Shown here one piece after another: positions 14,155 to 21,063 of a stretch of DNA of 23,433 nucleotides; the stretch's first letter is position 1; each line of letters opens with the position of its first letter. The position numbers and the translations under genes are program-made. The notes beneath the pieces were generated by a model, which did not search any database, was not told where the DNA came from, and was given only the letters and a program-made list of their open reading frames with translations. This DNA comes from an uncultured Erysipelotrichaceae bacterium (GTDB lineage Bacteria > Bacillota_I > Bacilli_A > RF39 > UBA660): assembly GCA_902795675.1 (NCBI GenBank), contig CADBLZ010000018.1, positions 1 to 23,433 of the forward strand. The letters run 5' to 3'.

Positions 14155-15425
14155 ACATATCGATTAACAAAGTTCATCATCTTTGTATTGTTATCAACAG
14201 CATACTTTGTATTTAAATAATTAAACTCATGCGTTAGTACAGCATCGCCAATTGAATAAGTATTATATTCATTTTCAACACCTAATTTATCTAACTTCTC
14301 ATGTAAATCTTCTGCTTGATCACCAAAAGAACCAAAGTTACCATCAGATATAAATACTGGTGGGAAATGATTATTAACATGATTAATAACATTAGCTTCA
14401 TTAACATCTTCTGTTTCTGATAAGAAACCAACATCAAAGTAAGCTCTACCCATTAAACTAAACACATAATCAATTAAAGGATCACTTGTTTTAGTAAGTC
14501 TTAATGGATCTAGTAATGGTGCATTAAGAACAACTGCTTTAATACTACTTGGATCAATTGCTTGTTCCATACCCATACTAACACGATAATCTTCATTAGT
14601 TGTTATATTAACAAATTGACCAACTAGTTGACTTCCAGCAGAAGATCCACCTAGAACAACATTATCCATATTAATACCAAATTCTTTACCATTTTTAACT
14701 AAGTACTTAATAGCTTTATTAACTTGTTTAATAGCAATTGGATACTTGTATTCTGGTGCTAAAGGATAATTAATACTTATAATATTGTAATCATTATCGA
14801 AGAAGTAATTAAAGAAAGTAAATAAGTTTCTCTCATTTAATAACTCTTCTCCATTCTTATCTCCACCTACAAATCCACCACCGTGAACATAGATAAGTGT
14901 TGGATAACTACTATCTTTTAAATAAACATCCAAATAACTATTTGGATACTCCTTATCATACATAATATTACTTCTAACTGTAATATTATCTTCTATTTTA
15001 CTAACACTCTCTTCTAATCTATCTACTTCATTTATTCTAAATTTAACTCTAAATGATTTACAGAACAAATTAGGACTTATACTATTTATTAAGAATATAA
15101 CTAGTAATAACATTAAGAATATCTTAATAATATTAATCTTATCTTTATTTGAAACAATATAATCATAAAATATTATTACAACTAATAAGAAATCAAATAA
15201 GACATATAAAATATAATTACGAATAATAATATTAGTAACACCTAAAATTAATGCTACTGATAGTAATAAAAGATTCTTCTTATTACCTTTATAACTATTC
15301 CATATTAAAAATATTAAATAAATACTAATTATTAAACTAGTTACTCTAGTATAGTTAATAAGAACATAAGACATCATTGTAAGTAAGATTAGAAATAAAT
15401 AAAAATACCTCTTTATATTCTTCAT
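14145..15425 (-). CDS. Multi-TM alpha/beta hydrolase (esterase-like)
   Basis: This is a 426-residue protein with five hydrophobic segments (about 5-24, 27-43, 50-70, 71-90, 99-116) fused to a hormone-sensitive-lipase-like alpha/beta hydrolase domain (about 150-426). Key residues: oxyanion HGGG at 181-184; nucleophile Ser262 in GGSSAG; an acid probably in FISDGNFGSFGD (Asp361 or Asp369); and His399 in LTHEF. It is likely an esterase acting at the membrane. The catalytic domain follows the last TM; its side of the membrane depends on topology I cannot fix. ATG 15425 follows AGGTGAT; a GTG three codons earlier is in that site. It is the third gene of a compact operon with a condensation-type acyltransferase and a zinc-ribbon membrane protein. 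Confidence 0.82.
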   Translation of the reverse strand: MKNIKRYFYLFLILLTMMSYVLINYTRVTSLIISIYLIFLIWNSYKGNKKNLLLLSVALILGVTNIIIRNYILYVLFDFLLVVIIFYDYIVSNKDKINIIKIFLMLLLVIFLINSISPNLFCKSFRVKFRINEVDRLEESVSKIEDNITVRSNIMYDKEYPNSYLDVYLKDSSYPTLIYVHGGGFVGGDKNGEELLNERNLFTFFNYFFDNDYNIISINYPLAPEYKYPIAIKQVNKAIKYLVKNGKEFGINMDNVVLGGSSAGSQLVGQFVNITTNEDYRVSMGMEQAIDPSSIKAVVLNAPLLDPLRLTKTSDPLIDYVFSLMGRAYFDVGFLSETEDVNEANVINHVNNHFPPVFISDGNFGSFGDQAEDLHEKLDKLGVENEYNTYSIGDAVLTHEFNYLNTKYAVDNNTKMMNFVNRYVNR

Positions 15426-15434
15426 AAATATCAC

Positions 15435-16088
15435 CTATATATTAAAAAATTTCTTAAACTCTTCAATCAAAGCTTCTTTATAGAAAATTACCAATGATAA
15501 TAAATTAACTATATCTACAAATACTACAACATATATTAACATCTTAAATGTAACTGCTTTAAATATAACAAAACTAATTGTTAAAACAGATAAAAGTAAA
15601 TTAACAAACAAGAACTTAGCATATCTTGTAACATATCTATCTTGTTTAATAATAATCATAATATCATTAAATAAGAAGATAGCTAAACATAAGCATGGTA
15701 ATAAGAATGCTGGTATAAATGATTCTCTTAATACAAAATACCACATAATTAATAACCAGAAACTTATCAAGAACACTCGATTAACCACAGCAAATAAATC
15801 AGAGTGATAGTTTAAAAAATAAACTAAGAAGATATAAATTGTTGCTAAACTGACAATCATATAATTAGTAACAATAAATTGATGAGCTACATTATATTCA
15901 ACAAAACCACATGTCATACTTATTAAAGCAAAGATAAAGAATAAAAACTTATAAAAGAAATATTTCTTCTTTGGTTTAATAATAGGAAAAACATTTGGTG
16001 TTTTATCTCCTACTAAATCACTTTGACATAAAGGACAATATCTAAGATTACCATTGTAACTAATATTACATTTATTACATTTCCTCAT
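15435..16088 (-). CDS. Zinc-ribbon multi-pass membrane protein (DUF6320-like)
   Basis: This is a 217-residue protein. An N-terminal zinc ribbon, Cys4-x2-Cys7 and Cys18-x2-Cys21 (MRKCNKCNISYNGNLRYCPL), is followed by a basic linker and about six hydrophobic helices (residues ~45-205), ending in a short charged tail. The layout resembles the DUF6320 type often found beside condensation-like acyltransferases (from memory, not searched). ATG 16088 is fixed by a perfect AAGGAGG six bases upstream. It overlaps the end of the acyltransferase gene by 14 bases and is followed after nine bases by the hydrolase. The function is unknown; co-translation suggests it works with its two neighbours. Confidence 0.78.
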   Translation of the reverse strand: MRKCNKCNISYNGNLRYCPLCQSDLVGDKTPNVFPIIKPKKKYFFYKFLFFIFALISMTCGFVEYNVAHQFIVTNYMIVSLATIYIFLVYFLNYHSDLFAVVNRVFLISFWLLIMWYFVLRESFIPAFLLPCLCLAIFLFNDIMIIIKQDRYVTRYAKFLFVNLLLSVLTISFVIFKAVTFKMLIYVVVFVDIVNLLSLVIFYKEALIEEFKKFFNI

Positions 16089-17328
16089 ATTTATCCTCCT
16101 TAGTTGTATTAAGAACACCTTCTATACCATTATCACCAAAATAACGACAGAAGTTCTTAATAACATCATTATTACGATACTTAGATGAAATAGTAATAGA
16201 TAAATCATCTTTATATGAACTAACAATAAACTTCATACTACCTGTTGTATTAAAGACATTAAATCCTTTTATATATTTTTCTAAACGAGGATCAACTTCA
16301 ATAACGCCAATATTAGATACTGTTGTTGTTGCATTAGAGTCACCCATTAAATCAACTACTTTAAGAATAAAGTCTTTAATAAAGATAGATATAAAACGAA
16401 GAATAGCATTCTTTTCAATACTAATCATAAGATTCATTCTAGCTTGTAAATTACCAATCTTTAACTTTTCTTTTAATTCTCTATTAACACTTTCAACAAC
16501 TTCTTCAAAAGTATCATTACGAGATTTAAACTTATAACTAATACTAGCTAAACCAAAGAAATTACCTGATGTTTTAGAATTATAATATTTTCTTAAATCA
16601 ACTGGTACATTAATCTTAATACATTTATCTTTTAATTCACGATCTTTCATTTCATTCTTAAAAGACATAACTAATACAGAAAGAATTAAACCAGTTAAAC
16701 TAGTATTATATTTATGAGCTAGTTCTAAAACCTTACTAGTACTTATATGGTATTCCATATAAGTTGTATTATTCTTTGTTTTAGAACTAAAATGATATAT
16801 CTTACCTTTACTATCATTAGCTTTCTTTTCACTATTACTTTCATAGTGTTTATCAAAAGAATCTTCTGCTTTTTCAAAGATAGATGAATCATCTTCAATA
16901 TCTATATCTTTTAAATCATATTTAATTATTAAATATTTATATATTAAGCACTTAAAGAATGTTAAACTACCACGACCATCACTAATAATATGTGAAACTT
17001 CTAAGTTAATACGATTATGATAATAATTAACTCTAAATAAATCACTTGTACTATCATAATAAAGTCTTTCACAGATAGGTGTTTCTTCTTTAGTACATTT
17101 TACTTCCTTATCACTTGTTTCAAGATAATACCAAAACATACCAACTCTTAAATGACTCTTAAAGATAGGATATAATTTTGTGGCTTCTCTAATAGCTGCA
17201 TTAAGCACTTCTTCATCTATATCTTCAGATAAAGTTACGGAGAATCTAAAAACTGCCGGAACAATTACTTTATTAGTTAAAGAATAAAATGTTCCCATAT
17301 TATCTAACTTGTGCCATGATTGTGCCAT
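16075..17328 (-). CDS. Condensation-domain-like acyltransferase
   Basis: This is a 417-residue protein of the chloramphenicol-acetyltransferase/condensation fold (NRPS C domain, PapA and alcohol acetyltransferase relatives). The catalytic motif is SHIISDG with His113 and Asp117-Gly118 (canonical HHxxxDG; the first His is Ser). The second half keeps LTGLILSVLVMSFKN, KINVPVDLRKYY and SNATTTVSNIGV, matching the order of structural blocks in these enzymes. No transmembrane segment is clear, though the helix around 308-325 is hydrophobic. It probably transfers an acyl group to an alcohol or amine acceptor; acyl donor unknown, and no carrier protein is in the window. ATG 17328 follows AAGGTGAT. It is the first gene of the operon. 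Confidence 0.8.
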   Translation of the reverse strand: MAQSWHKLDNMGTFYSLTNKVIVPAVFRFSVTLSEDIDEEVLNAAIREATKLYPIFKSHLRVGMFWYYLETSDKEVKCTKEETPICERLYYDSTSDLFRVNYYHNRINLEVSHIISDGRGSLTFFKCLIYKYLIIKYDLKDIDIEDDSSIFEKAEDSFDKHYESNSEKKANDSKGKIYHFSSKTKNNTTYMEYHISTSKVLELAHKYNTSLTGLILSVLVMSFKNEMKDRELKDKCIKINVPVDLRKYYNSKTSGNFFGLASISYKFKSRNDTFEEVVESVNRELKEKLKIGNLQARMNLMISIEKNAILRFISIFIKDFILKVVDLMGDSNATTTVSNIGVIEVDPRLEKYIKGFNVFNTTGSMKFIVSSYKDDLSITISSKYRNNDVIKNFCRYFGDNGIEGVLNTTKEDKYEEM

Positions 17329-17349
17329 AATATCACCTTCACATATTTA

Positions 17350-17358
17350 ATTATACCA
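17350..17358 (-). promoter_or_regulatory. Extended -10 promoter of the acyltransferase operon
   Basis: TGGTATAAT on the minus strand, 21 bases before ATG 17328; a second TATAAT lies nine bases upstream of its hexamer. It follows the preceding terminator closely. No good -35. Confidence 0.55.
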
Positions 17359-17368
17359 TTATAACCTT

Positions 17369-17396
17369 AAAAAAAACTAACTATTTACAGTTAGTT
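17369..17396 (-). terminator. Terminator after the gluzincin-like gene
   Basis: An 8-bp stem AACTAACT/AGTTAGTT with a 6-base loop and a run of T on the minus strand; it overlaps the stop codon. Confidence 0.88.
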
Positions 17397-18177
17397 ATTG
17401 ATTTTCTCTCGATCTCATTGAATACTTATCCTTATAATATTCAACTGCTTCTTCTAAAACATATTCACCTAGTTCTCTAATTCGTTTATTATCTTTCATT
17501 AATTCAATAATATAATCCATTCCTTTAGTTTCATATAAGTACCAAATAATTAAAAAACTAGCACTATATCCATTAAAGACACCTTCTCTATAGAATATTA
17601 AATCATCAGATACACTACTATTACCTTGGATACGTTCATTTAAATTATTAATAGGTTTATAATCTGCTAAGAAACGACTGAAATATAAAATAAAAGAATC
17701 TTCATCCTTTATCTTATCTTCAGAATCACCTGAGAAGAATTGCGCTAAGCCTTCATCAAACCAAACTATTCTATCTTCGCCATAGCAATATTTCTTATAA
17801 AACATATGGAATGCTTCATGAGCATTTGTACAAACTGTTTTATACCACATTGATGTTCCATATACTGCTCTTGGATGTTGAACGGAAGTAGATAATGATT
17901 TCTTTGATTCAAATGTTCCTCTACTATATGCTGGTGGTTCACTCTTAAATACACTTCTATAATAATCTCGCCATTCTTCTATATCAGAATACATTTCAAA
18001 GTACATCTTATCAGGTTTCTCAACACCAAATATCTTCTTATAAAACTGTAACTTCTCAACTGTATTTTGAACAATATAATCGCCGATCATTCTTCCATCT
18101 GGTGTTCTAACACCATTAGTAAGATAAGCATCAGCTAGTTTTATACAAACATCATCATTATCAACAACTGTTACCAT
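17395..18177 (-). CDS. Gluzincin-type metallopeptidase-like protein
   Basis: This is a 260-residue protein with the zinc motif HEAFH (His120, Glu121, His124) and the third ligand Glu142 in WFDEGLAQFF, the HExxH-x17-E spacing of the thermolysin-like/peptidase MA group. A central block NAHEAFHMFYKKYC is followed by FDEGLAQ and later a Tyr/Gly-rich helix (YSASFLIIWYLYETKG) similar to the closing helix of such enzymes. There is no signal peptide or transmembrane segment, so it should be cytoplasmic. ATG 18177 is chosen because AAGGTGA lies at ideal spacing; a GTG three codons earlier is in the ribosome-binding site. Substrate unknown. It lies between tRNA-Met and the acyltransferase operon, in its own transcript. 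Confidence 0.75.
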   Translation of the reverse strand: MVTVVDNDDVCIKLADAYLTNGVRTPDGRMIGDYIVQNTVEKLQFYKKIFGVEKPDKMYFEMYSDIEEWRDYYRSVFKSEPPAYSRGTFESKKSLSTSVQHPRAVYGTSMWYKTVCTNAHEAFHMFYKKYCYGEDRIVWFDEGLAQFFSGDSEDKIKDEDSFILYFSRFLADYKPINNLNERIQGNSSVSDDLIFYREGVFNGYSASFLIIWYLYETKGMDYIIELMKDNKRIRELGEYVLEEAVEYYKDKYSMRSRENQ

Positions 18178-18197
18178 ATGAATCACCTTACAATTTA

Positions 18198-18206
18198 ATT
18201 ATAGCA
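18198..18206 (-). promoter_or_regulatory. Extended -10 promoter of the gluzincin-like gene
   Basis: TGCTATAAT on the minus strand, 20 bases before ATG 18177. It lacks a -35 match. Confidence 0.55.
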
Positions 18207-18241
18207 TGTAATATCCTGCTTCGTTTCTTTCTTTACAAAAT

Positions 18242-18269
18242 AAAAAAATCTAACGTAAAGTTAGATTTT
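18242..18269 (-). terminator. Terminator after tRNA-Met
   Basis: A 10-bp stem AAAATCTAAC/GTTAGATTTT with a 5-base loop and T-run on the minus strand, about 10 bases after the CCA end. Confidence 0.88.
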
Positions 18270-18279
18270 ATATTCAAAT

Positions 18280-18356
18280 TGGTAGCGACGGGTGGATTCG
18301 AACCGCCGACCTGCCGGGTATGAACCGGATGCTCTAGCCAGCTGAGCTACATCGCC
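18280..18356 (-). tRNA. tRNA-Met (CAT), elongator type
   Basis: The 77-base cloverleaf has an encoded CCA. Acceptor GGCGATG pairs with CGTCGCT (one G-U closing pair); D arm GCTC/GAGC; anticodon loop TTCATAC with anticodon CAT at 18322-18320; T arm GGCGG-TTCGAAT-CCACC. The body closely resembles the Bacillus elongator tRNA-Met, and differs from the initiator (no CGCGGGG start) and from the lysidine tRNA-Ile2. The last pair of the anticodon stem (T27 with C43) is a mismatch. It is a single tRNA with its own promoter and terminator. Confidence 0.96.
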
Positions 18357-18375
18357 ATATCAAATGAACAAATAA

Positions 18376-18404
18376 ATAATAACATATGAATCATGGTTAG
18401 TCAA
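18376..18404 (-). promoter_or_regulatory. Promoter of tRNA-Met
   Basis: TTGACT (18404-18399), a 17-base spacer ending in TGT, and TATTAT (18381-18376) on the minus strand. This gives both a -35 and an extended -10, as expected for a strong stable-RNA promoter. Confidence 0.85.
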
Positions 18405-18411
18405 TAAAAAC

Positions 18412-18440
18412 TAAAATAAAAAAGACTAGAATCTCTAGTC
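18412..18440 (-). terminator. Terminator after rseP
   Basis: Stem GACTAGA/TCTAGTC with a 3-base loop and six T on the minus strand, just after the stop codon. Confidence 0.88.
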
Positions 18441-18443
18441 CTT

Positions 18444-19511
18444 TTAGAATAATTTAATAACATCATGAATTGTTACATAAAGCATTAATAATAGAAGTAA
18501 TGCAAAGAATACTGTTGTAATAATATTTTCTACTTTAGCATTCATCTTTCTTCTAGTAACAAGTTCAATTAATAAGAATAATACATGTCCACCATCAAGT
18601 GCTGGAATTGGTAATATATTCATTACACCTAAATTTAAACTTAAGTAAGCCATTAAGTATAATACGTTAACTACACCTGTCTTACGCGCTTCACCAACAA
18701 CTTCATAAATACCAACTGGTCCACTTAAATCACCAACAGAAATACCACCAGTGAATAAATTAAATACTGTTATTAACATTTGATCCCATACAGCGAAGAA
18801 CTTTTGGAATGCATATTTAACAGATGGTACAAAACCTTTTCTAACTTTAGCTATAGATTGAATACCAAATTCATGTGTTTCATTCTTTTCACCTTTGTTT
18901 TTAACAGTTGGTGTAACACTAAATGTTATACTTTCGCCATCTCTATCAACAGTAATATCGTAAGCACCATCTTTATCCTTTAGTAATAAATAAATTTGTG
19001 CTTTATCCCAAGTCTTAACTTTACGACCATTAACTTTAGTAATTACGTCTCCTGCTTTAATACCAGCTTGTTCAGCAGCACTACCTTCAACTACTCCATC
19101 AACAGTTGGATTTAAAGATCTAGCTCCCCAAACTAAAGCAATAAAGAATAGTAATAATAAAGCTAATACAAAGTTATTAAATACACCAGCGCAAAGTATT
19201 AAAAGTCTTTGCCACCAAGGACGATTACACATAAATTGCTTCTTAGGAATTTTCTTGCTATCGTCATCTTCGTATATCTCACCAGCCATTTGAACATAAC
19301 CACCAAGAGGTAATGCTCTAATACTGTAATTTATTCCATCTTTACCTTTTATTGTCTTAATAGCAGGTCCCATACCAATAGAGAATTCATAGATATATAC
19401 ACCACATTTCTTAGCTACTAAGAAATGGCCTAATTCATGTACAAATACTAGTATTCCAAGTATTAAAACAAACAAGATGATATTTAAAAGAACACTAAAT
19501 ACTGCACCCAT
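18444..19511 (-). CDS. rseP: RseP-family site-2 membrane metalloprotease
   Basis: This is a 355-residue intramembrane zinc protease that cleaves transmembrane segments of anti-sigma factors and signal peptides (RasP/YluC in Bacillus). The zinc site HELGH is at 25-29 in TM1; a PDZ domain spans about 128-202 (EGSAAEQAGIKAGDVITKVNG); the third-ligand motif NILPIPALDGGH is at 298-309; and the last TM is at 330-346. Length is normal for the family (about 350-450). The ATG directly abuts the TAG of cdsA, so the genes are translationally coupled, and GGGAG lies inside the end of cdsA. In many Firmicutes dxr lies between cdsA and rseP; it is absent here. Confidence 0.95.
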   Translation of the reverse strand: MGAVFSVLLNIILFVLILGILVFVHELGHFLVAKKCGVYIYEFSIGMGPAIKTIKGKDGINYSIRALPLGGYVQMAGEIYEDDDSKKIPKKQFMCNRPWWQRLLILCAGVFNNFVLALLLLFFIALVWGARSLNPTVDGVVEGSAAEQAGIKAGDVITKVNGRKVKTWDKAQIYLLLKDKDGAYDITVDRDGESITFSVTPTVKNKGEKNETHEFGIQSIAKVRKGFVPSVKYAFQKFFAVWDQMLITVFNLFTGGISVGDLSGPVGIYEVVGEARKTGVVNVLYLMAYLSLNLGVMNILPIPALDGGHVLFLLIELVTRRKMNAKVENIITTVFFALLLLLMLYVTIHDVIKLF

Positions 19512-20309
19512 CTATGCTAACACTCCCATCAAAATGATATAGAATAAAGTAATGAATGCTAAACTATCTAGTCTATCTAAAACACCACCATGACCAGGCA
19601 TGATATTTGAGAAGTCTTTAACATCATTTTCTCTCTTAATCTTACTAAAGAATAAGTCTCCTAATTGACCTAAAATACTTAATCCTAAAGTAACTGCTAG
19701 AATTAATAAGATATTAGTATCAGCACTAATTAAATTAACATAATAAATAGTACCAACAATTGTAGCAACTAAAGATCCAGCAACAGAACCTTCTACACTT
19801 TTCTTTGGTGATACTGCAGGTATTAACTTATGCTTACCAATTAAACATCCAATTAACATTGCAAAAGTATCTGTCATAACAGCTATTAATATTAAATATA
19901 AGAATAACCATTTATTATCAATAAAAATAGATGAAACTGCACTAAAGAAAACACCTAAGAATAGTACTACACCACCAATATAGAAAGCATCTTTAGTAGT
20001 ATAATCACCTTTCTTATTAAAAATAGCAGGTATACCAAATAATAGGAAAGTTAAAGCAAGTGGTAAATAACCAACACCTACATTAATAGCTCCTACATGA
20101 ATACTATTAGCTACAATTAAATATTCCATTAATAGGAATCCAAATACCTCAATATAAACAGGGAATTTATTATCTTTTAAAGATATCATTTCTCTATATG
20201 CTTGTGCTCCAAGTAAAGCAATAGCAACTACAAAAGGTATTCTACCAATAATAAATATTGGAATAAAAATAGCGCCCATAACGATCGCACTTATAACTCT
20301 TTTTTTCAT
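19512..20309 (-). CDS. cdsA: Phosphatidate cytidylyltransferase
   Basis: This is a 265-residue multi-pass membrane enzyme making CDP-diacylglycerol from phosphatidate and CTP, the precursor of phosphatidylglycerol and other phospholipids. The family signature occupies residues 222-249: SKIKRENDVKDFSNIMPGHG then GVLDRLDS, with the essential Asp and PGHGG. The upstream SPKKSVEG motif is at 167-174. About seven to eight hydrophobic helices are visible. The ribosome-binding site AAGGAGA lies eight bases before ATG 20309. The gene heads a cdsA-rseP operon; uppS, often upstream, is not here. Confidence 0.96.
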   Translation of the reverse strand: MKKRVISAIVMGAIFIPIFIIGRIPFVVAIALLGAQAYREMISLKDNKFPVYIEVFGFLLMEYLIVANSIHVGAINVGVGYLPLALTFLLFGIPAIFNKKGDYTTKDAFYIGGVVLFLGVFFSAVSSIFIDNKWLFLYLILIAVMTDTFAMLIGCLIGKHKLIPAVSPKKSVEGSVAGSLVATIVGTIYYVNLISADTNILLILAVTLGLSILGQLGDLFFSKIKRENDVKDFSNIMPGHGGVLDRLDSLAFITLFYIILMGVLA

Positions 20310-20349
20310 ATAATTATCTCCTTAGAATTATTACACATTCTACATATAA

Positions 20350-20378
20350 ATTATATACTAACCAATAAAAAAAGACAA
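20350..20378 (-). promoter_or_regulatory. Promoter of cdsA-rseP, embedded in the khpA terminator
   Basis: TTGTCT (20378-20373), a 17-base spacer, and TATAAT (20355-20350) on the minus strand. The -35 lies in the 3' arm of the khpA terminator and the spacer begins with its T-tract. Confidence 0.7.
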
Positions 20379-20391
20379 TGTTAATTGTCTT
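20366..20391 (-). terminator. Terminator of rpsP-khpA
   Basis: An 8-bp stem AAGACAAT/ATTGTCTT with a 4-base loop and T-run on the minus strand, immediately after the khpA stop. Confidence 0.9.
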
Positions 20392-20392
20392 C

Positions 20393-20638
20393 TTAGAATG
20401 AGTCAATATTAATTTTAACTCTCTTATTATCGTGAAGATAAGCATAAGCTTGTACTAATGTTCTTAGTGATTTAGCCATTTTACCTTGTTTACCAATAAT
20501 AGCACCCATATCACTTTCATGTACTAAAACTTCTAGTACAACAGAATCATCTTCTCCACCAAATTCTTGTACTTTAACCATATCTGGTTCAGTAGCAATA
20601 CTCTTAACTAAGTATTCAGTAAATTCTCTTAAATTCAT
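20393..20638 (-). CDS. khpA: KhpA/YlqC-type KH-domain RNA-binding protein
   Basis: This is an 81-residue single KH-domain protein, full length for the family. The RNA-binding GxxG loop is IIGKQGKMAKSLRTLV (about 47-62). KhpA forms a complex with KhpB/Jag and influences cell size and sRNA stability in Gram-positive bacteria (family knowledge). It follows rpsP with a 5-base gap, the usual position, but rimM and trmD, the next genes in most Firmicutes, are missing; a terminator follows at once. The ribosome-binding site is weak (GAGAG too far upstream), which suggests translational coupling to rpsP. Confidence 0.93.
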   Translation of the reverse strand: MNLREFTEYLVKSIATEPDMVKVQEFGGEDDSVVLEVLVHESDMGAIIGKQGKMAKSLRTLVQAYAYLHDNKRVKINIDSF

Positions 20639-20643
20639 TTTAA

Positions 20644-20982
20644 TTATTTACTCTCTTTCTTAGTTGTTTTTTTAGCTGCAGCTTTTTTAGGAGCAGCTTC
20701 CTTCTTAACTACTTTTTTAGCTTTTTGATCAGCGAATTTAGCAAGAACACCCTTTTTACTTACTAAACTTCTAACTGTATCAGTAAGTTGAGCACCTTTA
20801 TTTAACCAATCAATAATTTTATCTTCATCAAGAGTTAATTTGTATTCACTTGGAAGTGGGTTATAAGTACCAACTTGATCAATGAATCTACCATCTCTTT
20901 GATTTCTAGCATCAGCTACAACAATTCTATAATAAGCTGCATGTTTAGCTCCGCCTCTTTTTAATCTAATCTTTACTGCCAT
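20644..20982 (-). CDS. rpsP: 30S ribosomal protein S16
   Basis: This is a 112-residue ribosomal protein S16, binding 16S rRNA during 30S assembly. It begins MAVKIRLKRGGAKHAAYYRI and keeps VADARNQRDGRFIDQVGTYNP, both diagnostic. The conserved core ends at about residue 82; the rest is a Lys/Ala-rich basic tail (about 30 residues) seen in many Firmicutes and Mollicutes. ATG 20982 is fixed by AAAGGAG eight bases upstream; an in-frame ATG six codons earlier lies across that site. The promoter with both -35 and extended -10 is consistent with high expression. Confidence 0.97.
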   Translation of the reverse strand: MAVKIRLKRGGAKHAAYYRIVVADARNQRDGRFIDQVGTYNPLPSEYKLTLDEDKIIDWLNKGAQLTDTVRSLVSKKGVLAKFADQKAKKVVKKEAAPKKAAAKKTTKKESK

Positions 20983-21015
20983 GACATTCACTCCTTTCAT
21001 TTATAAAGCATATAT

Positions 21016-21044
21016 AATATAACAAACAACTTAAAAGATGTCAA
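21016..21044 (-). promoter_or_regulatory. Promoter of rpsP-khpA
   Basis: Perfect -35 TTGACA (21044-21039), a 17-base spacer ending in TGT, and TATATT (21021-21016) on the minus strand. The -35 is inside the 3' arm of the rel terminator hairpin. Confidence 0.88.
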
Positions 21045-21063
21045 CTATTTTTGGTTGACATCT
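21033..21063 (-). terminator. Terminator-like hairpin after rel
   Basis: A 10-bp perfect stem AGATGTCAAC/GTTGACATCT with an 8-base loop. The T-tract is short (TTTTAAGTTG), so termination may be partial. The stop codon overlaps the stem and loop, and the 3' arm contains the TTGACA of the rpsP promoter. Confidence 0.65.

Noticed and set aside
17766..17954. Second minus-strand frame inside the gluzincin-like gene
   Set aside because: It overlaps the HExxH coding region in another frame; composition (His/Gln/Asn-rich) fits a frame shadow.
18280..18356. tRNA-Ile2 (lysidine CAT) or initiator tRNA-Met
   Set aside because: Acceptor and anticodon-arm sequences match the elongator Met type, not the initiator (no unpaired first base with GGG/CCC anticodon stem) nor the Ile2 body.
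21045..21063. Rel truncated by a frameshift with a C-terminal remnant downstream
   Set aside because: The stop lies in a terminator-like hairpin and only about 60 bases separate it from rpsP, so no remnant can be present here.
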